DNA of 61,473 nucleotides from Halopenitus persicus (GCF_900107205.1 NZ_FNPC01000001.1:553769-615241); one strand, 5' to 3'. Numbered from the stretch's first letter, positions 40,597 through 49,855 are shown. Notes: a model not told the origin generated them from the letters alone. Numbers and translations are program-made.

Positions 40597-42543
40597 ATGA
40601 GTAGTCAGGATACACCCGCGCGGGAGGTCCGCGTGGCAGCCGAGAACATCGGGGGGATCGACTCGGACGAGCTGACGATTGCACCGGGCGTCACCGTGTT
40701 GAGCGGACGGAACGCGACGAACAGAACGTCGTTCCTCCAGGCGATCATGGCCGGCCTCGGCAGCGAGCGCTCCTCGCTGAAGGGCGACGCCGACGAGGGG
40801 TTCGTCGAGCTAGAGATCGGCGACGAGACGTACACGCGAACGCTGACCCGACACGGCGACCAGGTGTCCTACGGCGGCGACCCGTACCTCGACGACCCGC
40901 AGCTGGCGGACCTGTTCGCGTTCCTGCTCGAGAACAACGAGGCGCGCCGCGCCGTCGAGCGCGGCGACGACCTCCGGGACCTCATCATGCGGCCGGTCGA
41001 CACCGCCGACATCGAGTCGGAGATCACGGAGCTCGAGCGCGAGAAGCAGCGCATCGACTCGCAGATCGAGGAGTACGAGCGCCTCCAGAGCGAGCTCCCG
41101 TCGCTCGAGACGGAACGCCACGAGATCGAAACGGAGCTCGAGGAGGCGCGCGCGGAGCGCGAGGAGCTCCAGACGGCCATCGAGGAGGCGGACGTCAGCC
41201 TCGAGGAGAGCCGGTCCCAGAAGCGCGAGATCGAGGAGGCGTTCGACAGGCTCCGCGAGGCCCGCTCCGAGCTTGAGGACCTCGAGTTCGAGCTGGAGGC
41301 CGAGCGGACGACCCTCGAGGACCTGACCGACGAGCGCGACGAGCTCGAGGAGCGGCTCGCGGAGGCCGAGGCGGCCGACGAGGACCCCCAGCGGCTCGCC
41401 GGGCGCATCGAGGAGCTCCGAAACCGCCAGCGCGCGTTGAACGAGACGCTCAGCCAGCTCGGCAGCGTCATCAGCTTCAACGAGGAGATGCTGGAGGGCG
41501 ACGGCCTCGACCTCGAGGAGGCGGACGTCGCGGGCGACGGCGGCACCGGCGAGCTGACCGACCAGCTCGTCGCCGCGGAGGACAGAACGGTCTGTTGGAC
41601 CTGCGGGTCCGAGGTCGACGCCGACCGGATCGAGGCGACCGTCGACCGGCTCCGCGAGCTCCGGACCGAGAAGCTCAGCGAGCGCAACGAGCTTCAGGAA
41701 CGGATCAACGACCTCACCTCCGAGAAGTCGGAGATCGAACGGAAGGAGCGCGAGCTCGACCGTACCCGACGCCGCCTCGACGACGTCGAGGCCGAGATCG
41801 AGACCACCGAGGAGCGCATCGCCGACCTCGAGGAGCGCATCGCCGACCAGGAGGAGCGCGTCGAGGAGCTCGAGGCGGAAACCGAGACCGTGGGCGGCGA
41901 GTACGACGAGGTCCTCGAGCTCCACCGTGAGGCGAACGAGCTCGACCTCCGCATCGACCGGCTGGAGTCCGATCTGGCGGACATCGACGCCCAGATCGAG
42001 GAGCGCGAAAGCGCCGAGGAGCAGCACGAGTCGCTCCAGGAGCGGCGCGAGGAGATCGCCGACGAGCTCACCGAGCTCCGGACGCGCGTCGACCGGATCG
42101 AGGAGGAGTCGGTCGAATCGTTCAACGACCACATGGCCTCCGTGCTCGAGGTCCTCGAGTACGACAACATCGAGCGCATCTGGATCGAGCGGAAGACGCG
42201 GAACGTCCGCGAGGGGCGCCAAAAGGTGACGAAAAGCACCTTCGACCTCCAGATCGTTCGCGTGGCCGACGACGGGACCACCTACCGCGACACGATCGAC
42301 CACCTCTCCGAAAGCGAGCGGGAGGTCATCGGCCTCGTGTTCGCGCTCGCCGGCTACCTCGTCCACGAGGTCTACGAGGAGCTGCCGGTGATGCTGCTGG
42401 ACTCCCTCGAGGCGATCGACGCCGACCGGATCGCCCGCGTGGTCGACTACTTCGAGGAGTTCGCCGACTACCTCGTCGTCGCGCTGCTGCCCGAGGACGC
42501 CGACGCCGTGATCGACGCCGGCACGTCCGTCGCGGAGTTCTGA
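40597..42543 (+). CDS. Archaeal SMC/Rad50-like ATPase (archaea-specific SMC-related)
   Basis: The 648-residue protein has the SMC plan: an N-terminal ATP-binding half, two long coiled-coil arms, and a C-terminal half with signature HLSESEREV (about 569-577) and Walker B MLLDSLE (599-605). The turn between the arms has CWTC (333-336), like a Rad50 zinc hook. The Walker A region reads LSGRNATNRTSFLQA (36-50), with arginine in place of the invariant lysine. I recall this variant in the haloarchaeal family. It follows rdfA by about 200 bp on the same strand, beyond the repeat. A role in chromosome or cell-shape organisation is inferred. Confidence 0.85.
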   Translation: MSSQDTPAREVRVAAENIGGIDSDELTIAPGVTVLSGRNATNRTSFLQAIMAGLGSERSSLKGDADEGFVELEIGDETYTRTLTRHGDQVSYGGDPYLDDPQLADLFAFLLENNEARRAVERGDDLRDLIMRPVDTADIESEITELEREKQRIDSQIEEYERLQSELPSLETERHEIETELEEARAEREELQTAIEEADVSLEESRSQKREIEEAFDRLREARSELEDLEFELEAERTTLEDLTDERDELEERLAEAEAADEDPQRLAGRIEELRNRQRALNETLSQLGSVISFNEEMLEGDGLDLEEADVAGDGGTGELTDQLVAAEDRTVCWTCGSEVDADRIEATVDRLRELRTEKLSERNELQERINDLTSEKSEIERKERELDRTRRRLDDVEAEIETTEERIADLEERIADQEERVEELEAETETVGGEYDEVLELHREANELDLRIDRLESDLADIDAQIEERESAEEQHESLQERREEIADELTELRTRVDRIEEESVESFNDHMASVLEVLEYDNIERIWIERKTRNVREGRQKVTKSTFDLQIVRVADDGTTYRDTIDHLSESEREVIGLVFALAGYLVHEVYEELPVMLLDSLEAIDADRIARVVDYFEEFADYLVVALLPEDADAVIDAGTSVAEF

Positions 42544-42786
42544 CGTCGTGGCGTCGGAAGCCGGCGTCGCAGAGCCGGCGTCTCGAAACCGTGGCGTCGC
42601 GGCGTCGCGGCGTTCCGAATCGGCGGTCTGACGACCGTCGATCCCGCGTCACGGGAGCCCGTCGAGCGGCACGTGACCAGACATATAAACTTTCGATCAG
42701 TTATTTATATTTGATATGAGAGCGTCGTCAAACGTCGGTTCACGGAGCCGATCGCGGACGCGGGTGGTCGAGGGGGATCGCCTCGG
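42544..42786. other. Intergenic region
   Basis: A decayed GC-rich repeat of CGTGGCGTCG-like strings covers about 42544-42620, directly after the stop of the SMC-like gene. An AT-rich patch with ATTTATATTTGATATG lies at 42701-42718. No gene is supported. Confidence 0.5.
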
Positions 42787-43551
42787 TCAGGAGAAGTCGG
42801 GGTCGCGTCCCTCGAGGAACGCCGACACGCCCTCCTCGTGGTCCGGGGTTCCGTAGGCCAACGACTGGGTCAACAGCTCCTGATCGAGCGCCTCCCGCCA
42901 GTAGGTTCCCAGGTTCTCGTGCATCGCGCGCTTGGCGAGCCCGATCGTCTCGGAGGGGCGCTTCCCGAGGGTCTCGAGCAGGTCGTCGACGGTCGCGTCC
43001 AGCTCGTCCGCCGGAACGGCCTCGTTGATCAGACCCAGCTCGGCCGCCTCCGCGGCGTCGAAGAAGTCGGCGGTGAACGCGAGCCGCTTGGCCGCCCGGA
43101 GCCCGACGAGCTTCGGGAGCAGGAACGTGCCGCCGGTGTCGGGCACGAGCCCGACGCGCACGAACGCGCAGCCGAAGGTGGCGTCGGCGGCCGCGTACGC
43201 GAAGTCGCTGACGGCGGTGACCGCCAGCCCGGCGCCGACGGCGTCCCCGTTCACCTTCGCGACGATCGGGACCGGACTCGTCATCGCGGCCTCGACGACG
43301 CGCCCGAGCGTGTCCTGGACGCGCTCGAAGGACTCGGCCGCCGTCTCCTCGCGGGCGGCCATCGCCTCGACGTCGCCGCCCGCGCTGAACGCGTCGCCCT
43401 CACCCGTGAGCACGATCGCGTCGTGGTCGGCCGTCGACGTCCCGTCGATCGCCGACGCGAGGTCCCGTGCAGCCTGTTCGGTGAACGCGTTCTTCGAATC
43501 CGGCCGGTCGAAGGTGACCGTCCGAACCCCGTCGTCGTCGGTAATACGCAT
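42787..43551 (-). CDS. Enoyl-CoA hydratase/isomerase family protein
   Basis: This 254-residue crotonase-fold enzyme has the oxyanion-hole blocks GDAFSAGGDVEAMA and KVNGDAVGAGLAVTAVSDF. The second-half block GCAFVRVGLVPDTGGTFLLP carries the aspartate and glycine pattern of hydratases, but only one of the two catalytic glutamates of classical hydratase is apparent, so isomerase-type chemistry is possible. Start ATG43551. The VOC gene lies 77 bp upstream on the same strand. It is a different protein from the crotonase at 54241. Confidence 0.85.
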   Translation of the reverse strand: MRITDDDGVRTVTFDRPDSKNAFTEQAARDLASAIDGTSTADHDAIVLTGEGDAFSAGGDVEAMAAREETAAESFERVQDTLGRVVEAAMTSPVPIVAKVNGDAVGAGLAVTAVSDFAYAAADATFGCAFVRVGLVPDTGGTFLLPKLVGLRAAKRLAFTADFFDAAEAAELGLINEAVPADELDATVDDLLETLGKRPSETIGLAKRAMHENLGTYWREALDQELLTQSLAYGTPDHEEGVSAFLEGRDPDFS

Positions 43552-43628
43552 ATCCGATCCCTCGGATCGCCGGGTGAAAAGCGTTCGCAGACGCGACCGG
43601 TTCACTCGCCTCACGTTTCCGCCTCGCC

Positions 43629-44480
43629 TCACGTTCCCGCTTCCGCCGCGTGACCGACCAGTCCCAGGTATCGTCGACCGACTGGGTCGGTGAGCGGCAA
43701 CCAGTCGACGCGTCTTCCGGCCATCGATCCGGTCTCGAGGTCGTCGAACCGGTCCGTCACGCCGGGGTCGCTCCCGAGGAGGTACGCGACCGGAAGCGGT
43801 CCGAACGTCGCGAGGCGCTCGGCGAGCCAGCCGTCGTCCCGCGGGCTGGCCAGCGCGACCGGCGCGTCCTCGAAGACGGCGACGTCGGCGTGAAGCTGCT
43901 CGACGGAGCCACGAACCGGCGCGTCGAGATCGAGGCCGGTCCGCAGCCGGTCGACGGCAGCAGCGAGGTCGCTGACGCCGACGATCACGACGTCGACTCC
44001 CGACACCGGGGCCGACGCCAGGTCGCCGGTCGGCCGGACACGACGGTTCCGCGGCGTGCGATCGCTGATGAGAAACGGGAGCAGCGATCCCGGGTCGCCG
44101 TCGCCGAGGAACGTGAGGTCCCACTCCACGAGCACGCCGTCCTCGCGGCGGCGCTCGTACGCCGCGGGGCCATCGACGGCGATCCCGCGGTCGCGAACCG
44201 TCGACGTTGCGGCCGCGATGTCGTCGACGCCGACCGCCCACGCACACGGGCCGCCGTTGCGGCGGATCGGTTCGTCCCACCACGGCGACTCGAGTCCCGG
44301 TTCCACCGTCGAAACGAGTTCGAGGTAGCTCCCGTCGCGGAACCCGACGATCGACATCTCGGTGACGCCGTTGGAGTGCGTCCCGCCGTACTCGGCCGGA
44401 AGCCCGGCCGCGGTGAACGCCGCCGTGAGCTGCTCGAGGTCCCGTCCCGCGATCGTCACGTGGTCGATCCGGAGGTCCAT
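43629..44480 (-). CDS. VOC (glyoxalase/dioxygenase-fold) protein
   Basis: The 283-residue protein opens with IDHVTIAGRDLEQLTAAFTA, a beta-alpha-beta module typical of VOC proteins, and has GGTHSNGVTEMSIVGFRDGS. The histidine after ID and acids such as the glutamate in SYLELVST could be metal ligands. A second, weaker module starts near DVVIVGVSDLAAAVDR. It resembles haloarchaeal VOC proteins annotated as glyoxalase-like, without a defined substrate. It shares a strand with the crotonase. Its start faces the 22-bp repeat array. Confidence 0.72.
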   Translation of the reverse strand: MDLRIDHVTIAGRDLEQLTAAFTAAGLPAEYGGTHSNGVTEMSIVGFRDGSYLELVSTVEPGLESPWWDEPIRRNGGPCAWAVGVDDIAAATSTVRDRGIAVDGPAAYERRREDGVLVEWDLTFLGDGDPGSLLPFLISDRTPRNRRVRPTGDLASAPVSGVDVVIVGVSDLAAAVDRLRTGLDLDAPVRGSVEQLHADVAVFEDAPVALASPRDDGWLAERLATFGPLPVAYLLGSDPGVTDRFDDLETGSMAGRRVDWLPLTDPVGRRYLGLVGHAAEAGT

Positions 44481-44520
44481 ACCGGGTTGCCTCCGCGGGC
44501 GGACAAATTCGTTTCGGGGC

Positions 44521-44652
44521 CATCGAGCCACGACCTCGCGGTTATCGGACCACAACCCCGAGGTCATCGAGTCACAACTCCGAGGTCATCGGACCACAAC
44601 CCCGAGGTCATCGAGACACAACCCCGAGGTCATCGAGCCACAAACACGGTCT
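44521..44652. repeat. Tandem repeat, 22-bp unit, six copies, in a divergent promoter region
   Basis: Units start at 44521, 44543, 44565, 44587, 44609 and 44631. The consensus is CATCGAGCCACAACCCCGAG plus two bases; the second to fifth copies are the closest matches. A 22-bp period is about two turns of DNA, so any protein bound to each copy would lie on the same face. The array is between the VOC gene (start 44480) and the Mqo-like gene (start 44744). Confidence 0.93.
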
Positions 44653-44743
44653 CCGCGTTCGGGCTGTCCGAGGGCGAATCGCGTATGAAAAGTAAATTAA
44701 CCGCTGACGCTCCAGAGGAACACGAGAGCACCTCACGCCAACC

Positions 44744-46135
44744 ATGACGGATGAATACGACCTAGCCATCATCGGAGGAGGCATCAGCGGGGCGTCGCTA
44801 CTGTACACGGTAGCGAAGTTCACGGACGTCGAGGACGTCGTGCTGATCGAGAAGGAGCCGGAGATCGCGGCGATCAACTCCCATCACACGAACAACTCCC
44901 AGACGCTGCACTTCGGGGACATCGAGACGAACTACACCCTCGAGAAGGCCGAGGAGGTCAAGGAGGGCGCCGAGCTGCTGGCCGGCTACCTCGAGAACCA
45001 CGACCCCGACCGGGAGATGCACAGCAAGCGCAGCAAGATGGTGCTGGCGGTCGGGGACGAGGAGGTCGAGAAGCTCGAGTCGCGGTACCACGATGAGGGC
45101 TTCGGCGACCTGTATCCCAAGCTGCGCTCGATCGGTCGCGAGGAGATCGCGGAGCTCGAGCCGAAGGTCGTCGAGGGCCGCGACCCGAACACGGAACTGC
45201 GCGCGCTCCAGACGCCCGACGGCTACGTCGTCGACTACGGCGCGGTCTCGAAGTCGTTCGTCGACCTGGCCGACGAGGAGGACGGCGTCGACGTCTACAC
45301 CGGCACGACGGTCACCGACATCGACGACGACGGCGAGGGGTTCCGGATCACCACCGACAACGGCATCTTCGAGTCGGACGCCACGGTCGTCGCGGCCGGG
45401 TCCCACAGCCTCCAGATCGCCAAGGAGATGGGCTACGGGCAGAACATGTCCCTGCTACCGGTTGCGGGGAGCTTCTTCCTCGCCGACGACCTGCTGAACG
45501 GGAAGGTCTACACCCTGCAGATGAAGAAGCTCCCGTTCGCCGCGGTCCACGGCGACGCGGACGTCCACGACGGGGACATCACGCGGTTCGGCCCGACGGC
45601 GAAGGTCGTGCCGACCCTCGAGCGGGGCCGCTTCTCGACCGTCGGGGACTTCCTCGACGTCTTCGGCTTCTCGCCCGACTCGTTCCTCAGCTACGCGAAC
45701 ATCCTCGCCGACCGGATCCTGCTGCCGTACGTCCTTCGGAACCTCGTCTACGACGTTCCCGAGGTCGGCAAGCGCGCCTTCCTCCCGAACGTTCGGAAGG
45801 TCGTTCCGACCGTCGAACTGTCCGACATCGAGCGAGCGACGGGCTACGGCGGCGTCCGGCCGCAGATCGTCGACACCGAGGCGAAGGACCTCGACATGGG
45901 CGAGGCGAAGATCACCGGCGACGACGTCCTGTTCAACATCACGCCCTCGCCGGGCGCCTCGACGTGTCTGAAGAACGCGATGGCGGACGCCGAGCAGGTG
46001 CTGGAGTTCCTCGACGACGACCACGAGTTCGACGTCGAGGCGTTCCGCGCGGAGACGATCGGCCAGTTCCCGCGGGCGGACGACGACGGCGACGCCGCCG
46101 CAGCGGACGCCGCCGAGCCGCCGGCCGCCGACTGA
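44744..46135 (+). CDS. mqo: FAD-dependent malate:quinone oxidoreductase-like protein
   Basis: This 463-residue flavoprotein begins DLAIIGGGISGASLLYTVAK, the FAD dinucleotide fold. Mqo-like features include SQTLHFGDIETNYT, a central TRFGPTAKVVPTLERGRFST and the C-terminal VLFNITPSPGASTCLKNAM. Mqo oxidises malate to oxaloacetate and passes electrons to the quinone pool at the inner membrane face, in the citric acid cycle. 2-Hydroxyglutarate oxidase-type proteins share parts of this plan, so the substrate is likely but not certain. The last 25 residues are an alanine/aspartate tail. Upstream is the 22-bp array and an AT-rich AAAAGTAAATTAA element (44690-44702). Confidence 0.75.
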   Translation: MTDEYDLAIIGGGISGASLLYTVAKFTDVEDVVLIEKEPEIAAINSHHTNNSQTLHFGDIETNYTLEKAEEVKEGAELLAGYLENHDPDREMHSKRSKMVLAVGDEEVEKLESRYHDEGFGDLYPKLRSIGREEIAELEPKVVEGRDPNTELRALQTPDGYVVDYGAVSKSFVDLADEEDGVDVYTGTTVTDIDDDGEGFRITTDNGIFESDATVVAAGSHSLQIAKEMGYGQNMSLLPVAGSFFLADDLLNGKVYTLQMKKLPFAAVHGDADVHDGDITRFGPTAKVVPTLERGRFSTVGDFLDVFGFSPDSFLSYANILADRILLPYVLRNLVYDVPEVGKRAFLPNVRKVVPTVELSDIERATGYGGVRPQIVDTEAKDLDMGEAKITGDDVLFNITPSPGASTCLKNAMADAEQVLEFLDDDHEFDVEAFRAETIGQFPRADDDGDAAAADAAEPPAAD

Positions 46136-46203
46136 GGACCGGACCGCACCGGTGAGCGTCCAGCAAGGCTTTATTATCGTCCCCCCGTACCACTCGGCAG
46201 ACG

Positions 46204-46707
46204 ATGCCCGGCACGTACGTGACCTCGGAAACGAACCTGCCCCCGGACCCGGAGGACGGGGAGATCCGGCTGCAGGTGACCGACCAACACACGAAGGAGA
46301 TCTTCGACACGCGTGCCCGGGTCAGCCGCGATCCCGACTCGCTCGAGGACCCGGAGCCGCTGACGGTGCTGAAGGGCCCCCACGAGAACGTCGAGGAGCG
46401 GTGGTACATCGACGTCATCGAGACCGACGTCGAGGAGCCCGACGTCGACGTCGAGCTGCTCGAGTCGATCATGGACGAGACCGCCGCACGGAACAACGTG
46501 ATCAACACGCGGTCGCGCGAGGTGAAGGCGATCCTGCTGTACCTCGAGCGGACCGGCGAGTTCGAGTCGGTTTCGGAGGCGAGCCGGCAGCTGATGCTCG
46601 ATCACCTCGCCGAGGAGTATCCGGAGCTGCTGGAGGCGTACATCGACCGGAAGGTGGAACGGGACCGGGACGGGCTCCGGTCGGCGCTCACGGACGCCGG
46701 CGAATGA
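46204..46707 (+). CDS. Conserved haloarchaeal protein, unknown function
   Basis: The 167-residue acidic soluble protein has no membrane segment, cysteine pair or nucleotide-binding motif. A beta-rich first half (IRLQVTDQHTKEIFDTRARV) precedes a helical second half (TAARNNVINTRSREVKAILL, then YLERTGEFESVSEASRQ). A TATA-like CTTTATTATC at 46167-46176 fits ATG46204. The next gene, a UbiD-type enzyme, starts 34 bp after its stop on the same strand, so they may be co-transcribed. No family name is offered. Confidence 0.6.
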   Translation: MPGTYVTSETNLPPDPEDGEIRLQVTDQHTKEIFDTRARVSRDPDSLEDPEPLTVLKGPHENVEERWYIDVIETDVEEPDVDVELLESIMDETAARNNVINTRSREVKAILLYLERTGEFESVSEASRQLMLDHLAEEYPELLEAYIDRKVERDRDGLRSALTDAGE

Positions 46708-46741
46708 CCCGAGCGGCGCGGCGGTCCGGCGGTGATCGCCG

Positions 46742-48253
46742 ATGACGATCGACAGCCTGCGGGAGTACCTGACCGTCCTCGAGGCACACGACGACCTGTC
46801 CCGGATCGACGAGTCGGTCTCCTGGAACCTCGAGGCCAGCGCGATCACGATGCTGGCGAACGAGCGGGACGCGCGGATCCCGCTGTTCGAACGCACCGAG
46901 GCCGCCAGGCTCGTCGGGGATCCCTATCGCGGGAGCGGAAGCCGTCCCTGGAACCGGATCGCGCTCGGGCTCGACCTCCCGAGGGACCTCTCGCGGTACG
47001 AGTTCTACGAGGCGGTGATCGACCGGCTCCAGAACCCGATCCCCCCGACGTCGGTCGACGCCGCCGACGCGCCGGTCAAGGAGCGAACGGTGACGGGCGC
47101 GGACGTCGACCTGCTCCGGTTTCCGTGGCCGTACATCCATGCCGGCGACGGCGGGCGCTACTCGAACCTGCACACGCTCGTCGCCCCCGACCCCGACTCG
47201 GAGTGGGTCGACTGGTCGTACCACCGCGCGATGGTTCACGACGGCGAGACCGCCAGCGTGCTGTTGCTTGCGGGCGAGCAGACGCCGAACCTCTATTACT
47301 ACAAGTACGAACGCCGCGGCGAGCCGATGCCCGTGGCGATCGTGGTGGGCGCCGAGCCGGCCGTCGAGTACACCTCGGTGATGTGGATCCCGACCGACCG
47401 GAGCGAGGCCGAGTTCGCCGGCGGGCTCAAGGGCGAGCCGGTCGAGCTCGTCGAGTGCGAGACGACCGACCTGCGCGTGCCGGCGAACGCGGAGCTGGTC
47501 ATCGAGGGGGAGATCCTCCCCGACGCCAGACGCGACGAGGGGCCGTTCGGCGACTACTTCGGCTATATGCACGGCCCGCGGCGGTCGATGCCCGTCCTGG
47601 AGGTGTCCGCGATCACTCACCGCGAGAACCCGATCATCCCCTTCTGCGTCGAGGGATCCGGCGTCGGCTACGCCGAGAACTCCACGAGCTCGATGGAGGC
47701 CGGCTGCGTCGGCCCCGACGCGACGCTCGGCCTCCGAACCGCCGGCTTCGACGTGGAGTGCTGCGTCCCCTGGACCTCGACGCCGCGAACGGTCTACGTC
47801 ATCGCCACCGACCGCAGCGAGCCGGGCTACCTCCACGAGCTCGCGAACTTCATCTTCACCACCTGGGGGATGTTACACGTCGACTTCTTCGTCTTCGTCG
47901 ACGCCGACGTCGAGCCCACGGACTCCCGGGCGGTCGTCGAGGCGCTGGCGCTGCACGCGGACCCGGACGCGGACTTCCACCAGTTCGGCGTCGAGACGAT
48001 GCCGAAGGTGCCGCTCAACATCTACCAGACGCCGAGCGAGAAGGGCGACATCCAGACCGGCACCTCGAAGGCGAAGACGGCGAAGACCTACATCGACGCG
48101 ACGCGGTCCGAGCCGGCGCCGGACCGGCCGCCCGAGCTGGAGCGGCGTGCACGCGAGACGCTTCGGGCGGCCGGCGTCGACGTCAACGTCGAGGACGCGC
48201 TGTTGGGCGACCGACCGCCTCGCGACGAGCCGACGGGGGGCTGGCGCCGATGA
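46742..48253 (+). CDS. UbiD family prenylated-FMN decarboxylase
   Basis: UbiD enzymes remove or add CO2 on aromatic or unsaturated acids with prenylated FMN, made by UbiX. The 503-residue protein keeps the catalytic arginine (R162 in WVDWSYHRAMV) and the first glutamate of the EGPFGE motif (E266). The second acid is aspartate (D271 in EGPFGDYFGYM), still a carboxylate. NIYQTPSEKGDIQTGT near the C-terminus also fits. It is followed by a second, degenerate UbiD gene, and the original junction has been expanded by a 23-bp repeat. Aromatic-acid genes follow, so an aryl or acrylic acid substrate is likely. No ubiX is in the window. Confidence 0.88.
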   Translation: MTIDSLREYLTVLEAHDDLSRIDESVSWNLEASAITMLANERDARIPLFERTEAARLVGDPYRGSGSRPWNRIALGLDLPRDLSRYEFYEAVIDRLQNPIPPTSVDAADAPVKERTVTGADVDLLRFPWPYIHAGDGGRYSNLHTLVAPDPDSEWVDWSYHRAMVHDGETASVLLLAGEQTPNLYYYKYERRGEPMPVAIVVGAEPAVEYTSVMWIPTDRSEAEFAGGLKGEPVELVECETTDLRVPANAELVIEGEILPDARRDEGPFGDYFGYMHGPRRSMPVLEVSAITHRENPIIPFCVEGSGVGYAENSTSSMEAGCVGPDATLGLRTAGFDVECCVPWTSTPRTVYVIATDRSEPGYLHELANFIFTTWGMLHVDFFVFVDADVEPTDSRAVVEALALHADPDADFHQFGVETMPKVPLNIYQTPSEKGDIQTGTSKAKTAKTYIDATRSEPAPDRPPELERRARETLRAAGVDVNVEDALLGDRPPRDEPTGGWRR

Positions 48254-48302
48254 GCGCGGGAGGGCGGCGCCGATGAGCGCGGGAGGGCGGCACCGATGAG
48301 CG
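48245..48302. repeat. Tandem repeat, 23-bp unit, two identical copies plus a partial, across the UbiD-UbiD junction
   Basis: Copies at 48245-48267 and 48268-48290 are identical, and a 12-bp partial lies at 48291-48302. Each contains CGATGAGCG, so the stop of the first UbiD gene (TGA 48251-48253) and the start of the second (ATG 48296) sit in equivalent places of unit 1 and the partial. Confidence 0.95.
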
Positions 48303-49855
48303 GAACCGGACTTCGGTCCCACCTCGATCGGCTGCGCGAGCGCGGGGACCTCGTCGCGATCGACGACCGCGTCCACTGGGACGAGGAGGCGGCCGCGATC
48401 GCCGCGATCGCCGCACGGGAAGGCGCCTCCGCGCTCGCGTTCGAGCACACGCCCGGACGCGTCCGGTTCGTCGCCGGCGCGTTCGGCGGCCCCGACCAGC
48501 TCGCCGCCCGCGACCGGGAGCCGTGGGACCGGATCGGCGACGCGCTGACGGCCGGCGAGGATCCCGCGACCGTGCCGCCGAGCCACGAGTACGGCGACCT
48601 GCTCGAGCTGCTGGCGGGCGAGCGGACCGAGTCGGCGGAGTCGGTCGACGGCGAGCCCGCGGCGACCCCGGATCCGACGCTCGACCTGCACGCCCTCGGG
48701 CTGCCGACCCTCTCGGCGAACACGCGCCCGGTCGTCTCGCTGGGGGTGCTCGCGGTCGATCTCGGCCCGGAATCCGGAACGACGTGGGTCCCGGTTCGCG
48801 GCGGCGTCCGGGGCAGCTCGCGGCTCCGGCTCGTGGTTCCGCGCGCGTTCCGCGAGCGGCTTACGGCCGCGGCCGAGGAGGACGGGAACAAGGTGGATGG
48901 AAGCGAGGAGAGCGGCGCAAAAAGCGGGGGACGTGAACCCGGAACGCCGACGGATCCGCCGGCGGTTAGCCTGCTGCTCGGCGTCTCCGCTCCGGTGTTG
49001 GTCGCGGCGCTACAGGGGTGGATCGGCGACCGCGTGCGGACGGACGTTCCCGAGCTCGCCGCCGGGATCGCGCCGACGGCGACCGCCCGCGTCGACGGCC
49101 GGCTCGTCCCGCGTGACGCCGAGGTCCGGATCGACGGCCGCCTCCGGATGGCGGCGCCGGGTGGCGGGGAGCTGACGGTCACCGGTTCGACGCCGGATCC
49201 GGCGAGCACGACGACCACGACGGACGGTCGGCGTGCGGCCTGGGAGGCGGCCTGCGAGACGGCGACGGTCGTGCTGGATGTCGACCGGATCGCGACCCGG
49301 GAGGACCCGATCGTGGCCGTCTCGCCGCTGGGCGCCCCGCTGTCGGACGACACCCAGCTCGTGAGCCTCGTCGAGGCCGCGCGGCTCTACCGGCGCGTGA
49401 ACGGGTACTGGGGCGTCTCCCCGGTCCGGTGGGTCAGGCTCCCGCCGGAGGGCGGGCTCGGGATGTGTCTGGTCGCCAGCGAGATCCTCTACGCCGGCTT
49501 CGAGTGGCAGCTCGCCAACACGCTGTTCTCCTTCTCGCGGCTCTTCGACAAGGTCCTGATCGTCGACGAGAGCTCGGACCCGACCGACCTCGCGAAGGCG
49601 CTCGACGACATGTGGGTGAAGGCGCACCCGGCCAACGACTGGGCGTTCAGCGAGCCGCACGCCCCGAGCGCGACCGCCACGCGCTACCGGCGCGACGGCG
49701 AGACCGGCTCGCGGCTCCACATCGCCGCCACGTGGGACCCGCGCTGGGACGAGGAGTACATCGCGCCGCGGGTCACCTTCGAGCAGTCCTTCCCGGAGAA
49801 CGTCCGCCAGTCGGTGGCGGAGCGCTGGGACGAGTTCGACCTCGGCCGGGAGTGA
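48296..49855 (+). CDS. UbiD-like protein lacking the catalytic motif, predicted partner subunit
   Basis: This 519-residue protein matches UbiD in plan: an N-terminal domain starting LRSHLDRLRERGDLVAID and the C-terminal block GMCLVASEILYAGFEWQLAN. The EGPFGE motif of the active site is missing. The equivalent stretch reads AEVRIDGRLRMAAPGGGELT, which has neither catalytic glutamate in place. Residues about 110-130 and 200-225 are low-complexity inserts. A non-catalytic partner of the upstream enzyme, or a prFMN-free derivative, is the simplest reading. The start lies in the last, partial copy of the 23-bp repeat. Confidence 0.75.
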   Translation: MSGTGLRSHLDRLRERGDLVAIDDRVHWDEEAAAIAAIAAREGASALAFEHTPGRVRFVAGAFGGPDQLAARDREPWDRIGDALTAGEDPATVPPSHEYGDLLELLAGERTESAESVDGEPAATPDPTLDLHALGLPTLSANTRPVVSLGVLAVDLGPESGTTWVPVRGGVRGSSRLRLVVPRAFRERLTAAAEEDGNKVDGSEESGAKSGGREPGTPTDPPAVSLLLGVSAPVLVAALQGWIGDRVRTDVPELAAGIAPTATARVDGRLVPRDAEVRIDGRLRMAAPGGGELTVTGSTPDPASTTTTTDGRRAAWEAACETATVVLDVDRIATREDPIVAVSPLGAPLSDDTQLVSLVEAARLYRRVNGYWGVSPVRWVRLPPEGGLGMCLVASEILYAGFEWQLANTLFSFSRLFDKVLIVDESSDPTDLAKALDDMWVKAHPANDWAFSEPHAPSATATRYRRDGETGSRLHIAATWDPRWDEEYIAPRVTFEQSFPENVRQSVAERWDEFDLGRE

